Positions 1 through 9,593 of a DNA stretch of 64,000 nucleotides are shown one piece after another. The notes beneath the pieces were generated by a model, which saw nothing but the letters and a program-made list of their open reading frames with translations, was not told the DNA's origin and made no database searches. Source of the DNA: Arthonia radiata. Its lineage: Eukaryota; Ascomycota; Arthoniomycetes; Arthoniales; Arthoniaceae. The position numbers and the translations under genes are program-made. The stretch spans positions 496,001-560,000 of the forward strand of contig PSQN01000017.1 of assembly GCA_002989075.1 (NCBI GenBank). The letters are read 5' to 3'. The stretch's first letter is position 1. Each line of letters opens with the position of its first letter.

Positions 1-1
1 T

Positions 2-115
2 CCTGAGGACTGCGAGAATCTCGTGCGATACACGCTGTTGCAAGGGAAAGTTGTCAAGCCCGCGCGACAGCTGCGAGGTGGGTTTGACAGGGCGCAGGGG
101 AAGGTGAGTTGGTGA
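2..115 (+). CDS. 3' end of an unidentified gene (partial)
   Basis: One frame is open from the window edge to a TGA, giving the last 37 codons of a protein that starts outside the window. The tail is basic (several Lys/Arg) and I recognise no motif in it. A GTGAGT at 104-109 could be a splice donor, so the true C-terminus may differ. No function is proposed. It could also be a chance open frame, since only 114 bases are visible. Confidence 0.35.
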   Translation, partial: PEDCENLVRYTLLQGKVVKPARQLRGGFDRAQGKVSW

Positions 116-549
116 TGGAGATAAGATTGATCCGCTTGCGCAAGCGCTTCAACATCCATCAAGACATGCATCATATGCAGGAGTTACCAGTTACCCAGGA
201 TGAGAGTCAACAAAATAGAGTTTGCTGCAGCATGATAGAATAAGACAAACAGCATGAATAGATACCAGAAACATCTGAGACTGCGTCTATTTGAGACTTG
301 GCATCGTGGTACATCCGGTACATGCTCTTCTGCACGACACAGGGGCGTTGTCTGATCATGCACGACATTTTAGTTTCACTGGACCCTCGCTAGCTTTGCT
401 CGCTAGCTGCATGGCCATCCGAGCATGCGAGTACACCAGGAAAATGACTATCATTGACAGCTACATAGGTGTAGTACTTCACATAGGTATCCCAAGGTCT
501 CGGCGACTGCTGAAGTACATGCTGTATGTGCCAAATGTCTAACCTGGGC
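116..549. other. Intergenic, upstream of the decarboxylase gene
   Basis: No coding frame here is supported; short open frames lack codon bias or motifs. It presumably holds the promoter and 5' leader of the decarboxylase gene on the plus strand. No distinct TATA box or known operator stands out. Confidence 0.5.
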
Positions 550-2495
550 ATGGCCGACACCACCACCTCGGCCCACGACGCGGTCCAGAACCACATCACC
601 TCTCTTCTCGCAGAGCCGCAACCCACCCTCCCGTCGCGAGAAGACCTTCAACACGCTGACAAGCACATCCACCGCACCCTCCCGTCTTCCGGCCTAGGTC
701 TACAAGACACAACAAACCATCTCCTCAATGACATAACACGAGGTACACCCCCGCCGCTTCTATACCAACCATCCACCACCCACTACCACTATTCCTCCTC
801 TTCTGGTGACGCCCTCCATGGTTCCGTCCCTTCCTCCAGTAATCATCCATTCCTGCATCTACCCACTAATCAAAACAAGGCCTGAATGCCTCCTCCCTCT
901 CCCAACAGTACTACGGCTTCGTAACCGGTGGCATCACGCCCGCCGCCCGCCTTGCCGAGTCTCTTGTCAGCGTCTACGACCAAAATGTGCAGGTCCACCT
1001 GCCTGCAGAAACCGTCGCCACGACGGTGGAAGACGCGGCGCTCCGCATGCTGCTTCAGCTTTTTGAGCTGGATGAGCGTGAGTGGAGCGGTAGGGCGATG
1101 ACTACGGGCGCGACGGCGGGGAATGTGATGGGGTTGGCTTTGGGACGGGAGGCGGTGGTGGCTGAGGCTTTGAGGAGGGCTGGGGAGGAAGTGGTGGAGG
1201 GGGAGGGGTTGCTTGAGCGTGCTACGAGGGCTGGGGTGGGTTTTGTGATTTTGATAAAGTAGCGGTGAGGGTGCGCTGACTGTGATGTAGGTGAAGAAAG
1301 TGAAGGTGTTGATGACGGGCGCGCATAGTAGTCTAGGGAAGGCGGCGAGTGTGGTGGGGATAGGGAGGTGAGGCGCTCGTTTGTGATGGGAAGGGTGATT
1401 GAACTGATCGTGTGCAGTGCGAACCTCATCGACGTGAGTAAGCCCGACTCGATCGAATCCGACATAGACCGGCTAGAAGACGAGTTGAAGGAAGAGGGCA
1501 CAGCGAGCATCGTGGCCGTGAGCGCGGGCGAGGTGAACACGGGGTGGTTTGCAACGGCCGGCTACGAGGACATGAAGAGGTTGCGGATTTTGTGCGATGA
1601 GAATGGCGCGTGGATACATGTTGATGGCGGTGAGTGATGCCCCTTACCTCTCGCGTTCTCAATGGTAGAGGCCAAGGATCGCTTGGGCGCACGCTGAGGA
1701 TCGCTGACACGACCGAGCCTTTGGCATCTTCGCCCGCTGCCTCCCGGACCGGCCTGAATACGCGCTCCTTCATGTCCATACCGCGGGCCTCGAATGGGTG
1801 GATGTACGTCTCCCTATGCTTCCCCCACACGGCGCTTCCAAGCCCCTCCCTCCGTACCTCACGCCAGCCAACCCACCACACCCGCTTATCTTCCCCTCCA
1901 CCCCTGTCCGCACTCTAACACCCCACAGTCCATAGCCGCTGACGCCCACAAACTCCTCAACACCCCCTACGACGCCGGCATATTCTTCACGCGGCACCCC
2001 TTGCTCCAAACGCAGGTCTTCCAGAACACGAACGCCGCTTACCTCTCTGCTTCTTCCAGCGACGGTATCACATCACCGCTGAACACGCGCCTGGAGAACT
2101 CCGCGCGCTTTAGGGGCTTGCCTGTGTACGCCACTCTGTTAAGCTATGGGAGACAGGGTTATAGTGAGATGATCGCCCGTATGGTCGACACGACACGTGG
2201 GATCGCGGCGTGGATACGCGGGTCGGAGGGGTATGAGTTGTTGAATGGGGATACCGATGGCGGATTGGAGAGCGTGTTCATGATCGTGCTGTTCCGCGCG
2301 CGGGACGAGGTTTTGAATGAGATGCTGACGCAAAGGATCAAGGAGAGCAGGATGATTTATGCGAGTGGGACTGTGTGGAAAGGTAGGAAAGCGACGAGGT
2401 TTGCGGTGGGGAAGTGGGATTGTGAGGGGGTGAGGGATGTGGAGGTGGTGAGGGGGGTGTTGGAGGAGATATATAAGGGCCATGTACTGGGCTGA
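550..2495 (+). CDS. Group II pyridoxal-phosphate decarboxylase (aromatic/diaminobutyrate type)
   Basis: Six exons (550-742, 880-1235, 1291-1367, 1418-1629, 1718-1803, 1929-2495) join in frame to 496 aa. All five introns are GT-AG and 50-137 nt long. The product matches the pyridoxal-dependent decarboxylase family (glutamate/aromatic-L-amino-acid/diaminobutyrate decarboxylases), which use PLP to remove the alpha-carboxyl of an amino acid. Visible signatures are the HVDGAFG cofactor-binding segment (Asp about residue 278), the DAHKLLN segment with the Schiff-base lysine (about Lys316), and TTGATAGNV in the PLP fold. The start at 550 was chosen for its better context (G at -3 and +4); an in-frame ATG lies at 535. 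Fungal relatives are often labelled L-2,4-diaminobutyrate or tyrosine decarboxylase; the substrate cannot be read from sequence. An O-methyltransferase and a 7-TM protein lie nearby, which may mean shared small-molecule chemistry (inference). It appears intact. Confidence 0.93.
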
Positions 2496-3108
2496 ACATG
2501 GGTTGTTTGGGGTGTCTTTCGTACTTACTTCCCAGTTGGGTGGGTTGGAGGGGATAGTGCGTGGAGTTGATGTTGAAGGCAGTAGAGGGCAGACTACATA
2601 CTGCAAGGTAGAGGTGTCAGTCCCAAATACTAACATATCCCGATTGCCAGTTGGTAGTCACTATATTACAATAGACCATGATAATTGCGGATAAATCTAC
2701 CGTGCAGTGCGCAGTCGCCGATAGTCATCTGGTTGGTACCGGACGCCGACTGGTTCGCTACCGTGAGTAGGGCGATGGTTTAGGAGGCGATGGGTTTGAA
2801 AGTCGAGATAGTGGTAGATCTAGATGCTCCGACCCTAGTAGCAGTTTCCAAAACGGTTCATAAAAAGAAGACCGGTTTTGCGAAGGACTGTAAGTCTTGG
2901 CTGTCTCTTTCTGATGAAATGTGTTAAGAGGACGCGACCTGACATGGCTGAGTCTCTGGCTCCCTCGAAAGAAATGTGGTTGACTGCGTCGTGTAAATCT
3001 CAACCGCTTTGCGAGGTCAGAATGTAAGGCGAAGCTGTCGACATTGATGAGCTTTGCGATTTGTTTCGGAGTACAATGACATTACTTGATCATAACAGCC
3101 TGTCCGGC
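2496..3108. other. Convergent intergenic stretch
   Basis: This lies between the 3' ends of the decarboxylase (plus) and the 7-TM gene (minus). No coding potential is supported. It holds one member of a diverged dispersed repeat pair near 2541-2597 and presumably both polyadenylation regions. Confidence 0.5.
2541..2597 (+). repeat. Diverged dispersed repeat, copy A
   Basis: About 57 bases align without gaps to 8101-8157. The last 20 bases differ at one position, and the preceding 30 at about 10, of which 7 are transitions. The excess of transitions recalls repeat-induced point mutation but the sample is tiny. The pair is in direct orientation about 5.5 kb apart and brackets the 7-TM and methyltransferase genes. 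Element family unknown. Confidence 0.45.
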
Positions 3109-4361
3109 TCAATATCGACATGCTTCTTCATCCTCCATACGCTTCCTGCCATCTCCACGGTGTAAGGTCGACAATTCAACTGTGCTTGACGAGGTCAGGA
3201 GACCGCTGTCACTGCCAGCCCTTCTTGTGGTTGAAGAGCTTCCAACAGTCGCCAATGTTGGGGTGCTCCCTCGCGAATTGTCGGGCGATCGCTTCTTGGG
3301 CTGTTCAGAACTGTCGTTCAACCGCGACATGCCTGACGCGGAACGACTCGTGGAACGACTCTGTCTAGACTTGTAAGCGGACACAAGCTCAGTAACCAGA
3401 GGCCGTAATGTTGGGATACAGCCTGCAATAATGATCAACCAGTTCTCCGTCAGATACCAGTATGTCAGCTCGACGGGAGTCCAGGTAAAGTCTTTGTCGG
3501 ACAGCTCCGGCAGCTTCACTGTCTTTACAATTGCTGCCGCGCCCGCAACCAGTCCAAGCGAGAGAACACCGATGACACCAATCTTGAGGCGCAGTTGCAT
3601 CTGGAGACGCCAAAGCGCGAAGATGGGAACGATCGCTAGTCCTATGTCCGTTGCGGCAGAGTATGCTACAAAAGGATGAGATAAGCCTTAGAACATGGCA
3701 ACGGAGCACGGGCAAGAGTCCACATACCGCCTTGGAAGATGCCCACCCGCTCTTGTATGACAGGATTCCAACAACGGCCTTTGGCTTCTGGATTCAACCT
3801 TTCCCAAAGAAACGTTACTGGCGTGCATTGCGCGAATGTGATGATGGTAACCAGCAGATTGACAATGAACAAGCTCACAATGACAAACCACAGAAGTATG
3901 TTGCGTGGTAGGTTGGGGTCAAGTAAGCGCATCAACAACAAGGCGACTGAAGTTTTCCCGAACCCAGCGCTAAAGGTTGAAAATGGTGCAGTAAGCCAAG
4001 TCATCTCTAGCGCCTTCATCGGGAAAGTGATTGGGTGATACGCCACGATTTCGGCTATGTGCTGTCCGACACCGTAATGGACACCGATGGTGACAATGAT
4101 CGTGGTGACAACTGCAAGGATCTACATACATTCTGACTGTTAACAGGTCATCGTCTGCCTGGAAGGGTGGCTGCTCACCCATGCGAGTATCATCGTCCAG
4201 TCATCCCATCCAGTATTATTGCGAATGCGCGCTCGAGTGTACAGCCGTCCTAGTAGTAGGGCGCTAGCAATGAAACATTCAAGCCAGCCAACGACAAGTA
4301 GGCCTGTCCCCTTGTTGTGAGTCAAAGTGGGAGGTAGTTCCGGAGATGCTTGCGATGCCAT
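3109..4361 (-). CDS. Fungal rhodopsin-like 7-TM integral membrane protein
   Basis: Three exons on the minus strand (4361-4179, 4121-3728, 3665-3109) give 377 aa, with GT-AG introns of 57 and 62 nt. Seven hydrophobic segments can be counted, beginning at about residue 18 and ending near residue 270. A Ser/Thr/Arg-rich hydrophilic tail of roughly 100 residues follows, presumably cytoplasmic. The WDDWTMILAW segment after the first helix is typical of the large fungal rhodopsin-domain family (PF20684-like). That family is not retinal-binding opsin by default and its ligands are mostly unknown. No CFEM cysteine domain precedes the helices, so it is not a Pth11-type CFEM receptor. The start at 4361 was preferred over an upstream in-frame codon because it gives a short N-terminus directly before helix 1. 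It appears intact. Confidence 0.88.
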
Positions 4362-5881
4362 GATAATGTCAAGAGTGAGCTGGAACCTTGCTGTAGGAGG
4401 TCGGCTTGTCGTCAATGGCTGTTTCGGTCTTGATCTCTCGCATCTGTTCTTGCTGCGATTCGTCAATTAACCATCTGTGTATGAACGAGAAAACGGAGGC
4501 TGTCGCTTAGCACACGAGCGCGATCACCCAAGTTATAGCTTCCATGCGGCAGACGTTCTGCCGCTCATGCATACCATGAGAGTCAGAAGTCCTCCAAGAT
4601 TACTGTCGTAAACATCACCAGGAGACTGAAAATAAGGCGCGCTAACTGTTAGTGAGGGCGTAGCAGTACCAAAAGGCCAGCGCGCTGACTCCATTCAATT
4701 CGCCCGCGTCCTTCTGCGTGGCCGAGATATGATCTCGACATCAAGAGCGGCTCGCCATATCTGTCTCATCAGCTCTCAAGCGGGTAATATCTATTATTGG
4801 TGCAATCTTTGGAACCCGAGTTTATGCTGCGTCACCCTACAACGTCGTACCAAGACATTGTTTTTACTTCTCACTTGTCAGCATCTGCCTGCCTAACGAC
4901 TACAGGAGGGGTAAGCCGGGAATGGGCCAGTCAGAGCAACGCGGAGCAGCAGCGTCCTCCCACATTTCAGGTCCTACGAACAAGATACACAATGGCAAGT
5001 AGATGGGGGCCGGGGCCCGTCGTCGAATACGGGTCCTGATGCCCGTCGGTCACACCGATGCCAATGGCCAATTGTCTCTGCAGGAGGGCCATTATCTTCC
5101 CACTGGGCTGCCGCCGCTACGCCTGCTGCAGGCGCTGTTTATAGGACAACCTCCTGTTCGCGAAGCTGAGTATAAAAATGGTTCTGGACCTGCATTGTCT
5201 GTGAAGAGAATAGCTCGTGCCTGCTTTTGATGCTGTGTACCCAATAACTAAACCGACGGGTACAACAGATGATATGTACCTGGCAGAACTCGGGTCACCA
5301 TTGTGAGACGTTTACCCGCACTGATGTTGTGCAAGTAAATCAGCCCATGTCGATGCAATGAGCACCAGAAGTAACGGCGGCAGATTGCATTGGGCTGCTT
5401 TGTGGCATCTTGACTCCACGCGTGGTGCGTCTTGTATATGCCACAGATTATCGCCTCGACCCCTATCAAAACTCAAGGCGGCTAGTGTAGGTCTGGATTA
5501 GGAAGTTGCGGATACCCAACGTTTCGTTGAATCTTCTCCTCGCAACTGACCAGCGAGGCAATGCTCTGCAAACTTTAGTGCATAACACCCACTGTTGCGC
5601 TTTGCGGAACGACCCATGCAGACCTTACTGGTGTGAAGCGGATGCTGTAGGCAAACAATAAACTTGCATAGGCCTTGTCTACGTGCATATCTCAGGTAAA
5701 GCTCGCGCCGTTTGCAAATTCACGCAGTTGCAGCCGAAAGCCCAAACGCCAGTACCTTCTATCTCCACCGCACTCTGTGTGGATCGTAGCTCTCGTTTTT
5801 TGACACGGAAACATACTACGTAGCATACTAAACTTCGCCCAGGTAATCTGCATCAGTGAGCTGTGTCTATCAGAACAAGCC
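4362..5881. other. 1.5 kb divergent intergenic region
   Basis: This lies between the 5' ends of the 7-TM gene (minus) and the methyltransferase gene (plus). No supported coding frame was found. A TATAAAA-like string occurs near 5171, but the frame after it stops quickly. It is most likely a divergent promoter region. Confidence 0.5.
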
Positions 5882-7334
5882 ATGTCTTCAGATCACAACG
5901 CCGAGATTGGCGCTTTCAGTTCTCAACTGGATGCTCTTATCTCTAAGACTGCTGGCAGCGATGCCGCTCGCAAGCAACTTCTTGGGGTTGTCGCCGGTGC
6001 CTCGACGCAGCTGGAGAGCCCGCTTGATGCGTGCTGGCGTATCATCATGTCGGTAACCTCCTAGGTAATGTCCAGGGCTTACATCTCTGACCGCCCTTCA
6101 CAGGTCTCCCCATGCACCAGCGGCAATTATGACTCTACTGAACATGGGCATCATCGACCAATTGGCCGACCACAGCAAACCTCTCTCGGCATCAGACCTG
6201 GCCAAAGCAACCAAGACTGATCCACTCCTCATAAGTGAGTCCAAAATGGAGTAGCACTTCTCGGAGATCACCACTGCTAAAGCATTTATCAGCGCGCTTG
6301 CTTCGACCATTGATCCCAATGGGAGTCGTCAAGGAGATTGACGAGGACGTCTACCAAGCAACGGCGATCACCAACGTCCTGAAGGATCCGGTCATCAAGG
6401 GAGGCTACAATTTCATGTAGGCTGGGCCCTTCAGCGGCAATGGTATCAGAAAAAGCTGACGCGCACAGGTTCACCGCAGCCACTCACAGTCTCTCCCAGA
6501 TGCCTTTCTACCTGCAAAAGAACGGCTACAAGAACGTCGAAGGCAACCCCGGCCCCTTTCAATACGCCAAGAAGACCGACGATGACATGTTCCCGTGGCT
6601 GCTTAAGGATGAGGGTCTCATGGCGCACTTCAACAAATTCATGAGTGGCCAGCAAGCCCAGCGCGGGGACTGGTTCAACCGACTGGCAGTCAACGACATG
6701 TTCGTTCATGGAGCCGATCCGAATGGGGTCTTGCTCGTCGATATCGGAGGCGGCGAAGGCCACGACATTCAAGCCTTTCATCGCGCATACCCCAACGCTC
6801 CCGGCAAGCTCATCCTTCAGGATCTGCCGCCGGTCATTCAGAATATCAAGGACCTTGATTCGGCGATTGTCCGTGAAGTCTATGACTTCTTCACGCCGCA
6901 GCCTCACAAAGGCGCACGTGTCTACTATCTGCGCTCTATTATGCACGACTGGAGTAGCGACAAGTGTGTGGAGATCCTCGGCCGTGTCCGCGACGCCATG
7001 AGTGAGTCGGCAAACTCCCAGATAGGCGATACATACAAACTGACCTGAACACTTAGAGCCGGGCTACTCGAAGCTTCTCCTGAACGAGTTCATCCTGCCA
7101 GCCAAAAATGTGCCCCTTTACCCGGCACTTCTCGACATCAATATGATGGCACTCTTGAACGGTGAGCGCAGCGCGAATTCTCTGGATTTGAGCAATGACT
7201 AACAAGCTTTAGGCATGGAGCGCACGAAGAAGCAGTGGACTGCTCTGCTGGACCAAGCTGGCTTCAAGATTTTGAAGTTCCATGTGGATGATGGCGGAGA
7301 GACTGAGGGTATCATCGAGGCTGAGCTTAAGTGA
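5882..7334 (+). CDS. SAM-dependent O-methyltransferase, class I plant/fungal type
   Basis: Six exons (5882-6048, 6104-6234, 6293-6416, 6469-7001, 7057-7161, 7213-7334) join to 393 aa. The N-terminal about 150 residues form the helical dimerisation domain of these enzymes. The SAM-binding glycine motif VDIGGGEGHD lies at about residues 230-239, followed by LQDLPPVI. The catalytic base is the His of IMHDW (about His300). This is the Methyltransf_2 family, to which aflatoxin/sterigmatocystin OMTs and many phenolic methyltransferases belong; it methylates a hydroxyl of an aromatic or polyketide substrate (not identifiable here). The first intron needs care: frame and family pattern favour the weak donor GTCGGT at 6049 over GTAACC at 6053, because only the former keeps the reading frame into exon 2. 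No backbone synthase is adjacent. It appears intact. Confidence 0.92.
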
Positions 7335-8285
7335 CAGCGATTCCGATAGCCACGGATAATGCGGTCGGATATCGGACAAGGCCACGATAAGATTGTGTAG
7401 ATGCCGCTAGATGAGAGCCCAGACCTCACCGTTCAGGGCGAGTATCATATTCGACATGGGCGTCAGAGTTGATGATAAGACGGCCAGACGGGAATGCATT
7501 GCGAGCGTCTTCGACCAACGGTTCTAGGGAGACCGCAGAATAGTCAGAAACGAATGGAGTGTTGCTGTACACAACGTTCTACGTACATAAAGAGCGGGCT
7601 GCGCTTGCTTTGCCTCGCTCGCGCCAGGTAGTTTTCGGATTCTGCGACTCCCAAGGCTCACTTGACGTTGGATGTCGGCGCACTGATTTTAGAGGTGACA
7701 GCGCTCCATATCCACGCCTCATCTCAGCCGGCGGGAGATCCCGTCGATCCCTCTTCAAGGGTCCGTTTCTGGCATCTGCTCGACATCAGGATCCGTTACA
7801 CCTAAAGCTGCCAAGACTTTTACCACAATAGTAGCCCGCCGACACGCTCTCTACTTGTGATCCGAGCTTAGTAAAGTCTTAGCGGTATCGGCAACGACAC
7901 CAACGTCAAGATACAGCCTAACAAATGTGTTGCAAGATTACAAACTTAGTGGTACCTACTATCTGCATACCGCTGATTACTACTTGCAAAGAACAGCTCT
8001 CCAAGCGCTCTGTAGCGGGCGCAAAAAGGCTGTTTTGTCGACCTTTGAACGCTGAATATGATGTGGCGATCCCTAGACCATGCCATTTCGTCTAATTGTG
8101 TGAGGTGACGGGGGTAGGGCACGGAGCCAACGTTTTAGGCAGTAGAAGGCAGACTACCGTCAGGCAGATGCCAGCGGGCTGTGTTGATTCATCCTTCTTT
8201 TGAGCTGAAGGCTTCTGCAGATTGGTAAAGTATCAAATGTTTGCTTGTTTATGTTCTCAACTCCAATACCGCATTCTGTACGACG
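7335..8285. other. Intergenic stretch, 0.95 kb
   Basis: This lies between two plus-strand genes. It has no supported coding frame. It carries the second copy of the short dispersed repeat (8101-8157), about 130 bases before the next start codon, inside the probable promoter. Confidence 0.5.
8101..8157 (+). repeat. Diverged dispersed repeat, copy B
   Basis: Partner of the copy at 2541-2597, same orientation. The best conserved part is the final 20 bases (8138-8157). Relative to copy A this one tends to carry C where A carries T and A where A carries G, in mixed strand sense. No terminal repeats or target duplications were found, so the element type is not assigned. Confidence 0.45.
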
Positions 8286-9353
8286 ATGACGGTAGCATCG
8301 AGCCAGCTACTGTCCGTATTGCTCACTACATTGATTCTGCCTGCTTTCGCCGCAGCTCAGCAGCCGTCCAACCTCGATCATGGTCCTCTGTTCGTTGAGG
8401 GAGGCGGCATTCAAGCTGGAAATACGGTCTTGTACAATCAAACCTCTTCAGACGACTACCAACCACAACCCACACATTACCGCCTCACATGGGAGGGCGA
8501 TAGCACAGCGCCGTGGTCGGTAGCGTTATGGGAAGCATCCACCAACCGAACCCCTGGCTCGACATCTTCCACAAATCGATCGGAAGACCTCTTCGTCGAG
8601 ACCATCGTTAGTACGTGTCTCGGAGAACTATCAAATAAGAGGTGCTTGCATGACGACTAAACCCTGGCAGATAAAGTCGCCAGCAAATCGTACGACTGGC
8701 TCCCAAGTGCGTATTGTTTCTTGCATCTTTTTCACGATATACTAAGTGTCATCTAGCTGTGCGCTACGACACAAGCTTCCGTCAACACCTTCCTTTCTAT
8801 CTGCGCGTAAACGGTAAGATTAGCCAGCTAGCGACATTCAGATATGCTCCTCACACAGACAGACGCCGACGGCTTCTTCAACGACTCAGCTGCCTTCTTT
8901 ATGGAAGCCGGCAGCTCATATACGGGGTTTGCGGACCAGCCTGATAACTCTGGTAACGCTCCCTCGCCTGGTGCATATGCGGGCATTGCCATCACCTGTG
9001 CGGCCATCATCTCGCTTGTCATCGGCGCATTTCTATTTCGGAAGCGAAGACACCGCCGCAGCCGAAGCGCAGAGGGCCTCGTTATAGATGAACCTCCGGT
9101 CTTCGGGCAGCAGCACTTTGCGAAGCCGGAGTTGTCTACGGATAATACGTCTTTGGGTGGAGTCCTGTTCTTCCAAGACCACGTCGGGCAGAGACCTGCT
9201 GAGCTGCGAGCCGTCAGCGAAGCGAAAGTGAGGGCGGAGTTGCCAGGGGACGTACCGAGGTTTGCAGAGCTTCTTGTGGAGAACGAGAGGGCTGCACAGA
9301 CGGGATGGAGGCGGCTGGCGCAGAATCTCGTGTTCTTCGTACGGAGAAGGTGA
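8286..9353 (+). CDS. Type I single-pass membrane protein, unknown function
   Basis: Four exons (8286-8610, 8671-8706, 8757-8813, 8863-9353) give 302 aa, including a 36-nt exon. The N-terminus is a clear signal peptide (about residues 1-24, ending in an Ala-rich stretch). The lumenal/extracellular part is small and has several N-x-S/T sites (NQT, NRT, NRS, NDS). A single hydrophobic helix follows, then an abrupt RKRRHRRSR basic stop-transfer and a cytoplasmic tail of about 120 residues. The layout resembles fungal cell-surface sensor-like proteins, but there is no WSC or long Ser/Thr stalk, so I do not assign it. The last acceptor is a choice: the nearer AG at 8841 would leave a 28-nt intron, so the AG at 8862 (49-nt intron, in frame) was taken. 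It appears intact. Confidence 0.75.
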
Positions 9354-9593
9354 GACGAGTTGTCGATGTGTTTATGGTGGGTTCGCAGGCACGCGGGCGC
9401 TCACCTTGCAAGGGTGCTTGAGATAAGGATTGAGTAAGTTGCTGGAAGATATTTAAATACCGTAGATTAGAAATTCGAAATGCCTCGTCACCCTCAAAAC
9501 CTCGGCATCGGGTAACTCTCTCTTATGTGGTTGCTGTGTGCATCACCTACCTTTCTCTCGCTCACCACAGGTCCACGCGTCATTAAAATCACT

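Noticed and set aside
8814-8841. 28-nt intron in the type I membrane protein gene
   Set aside because: It is below the usual fungal intron minimum; the in-frame acceptor at 8862 gives a normal 49-nt intron.
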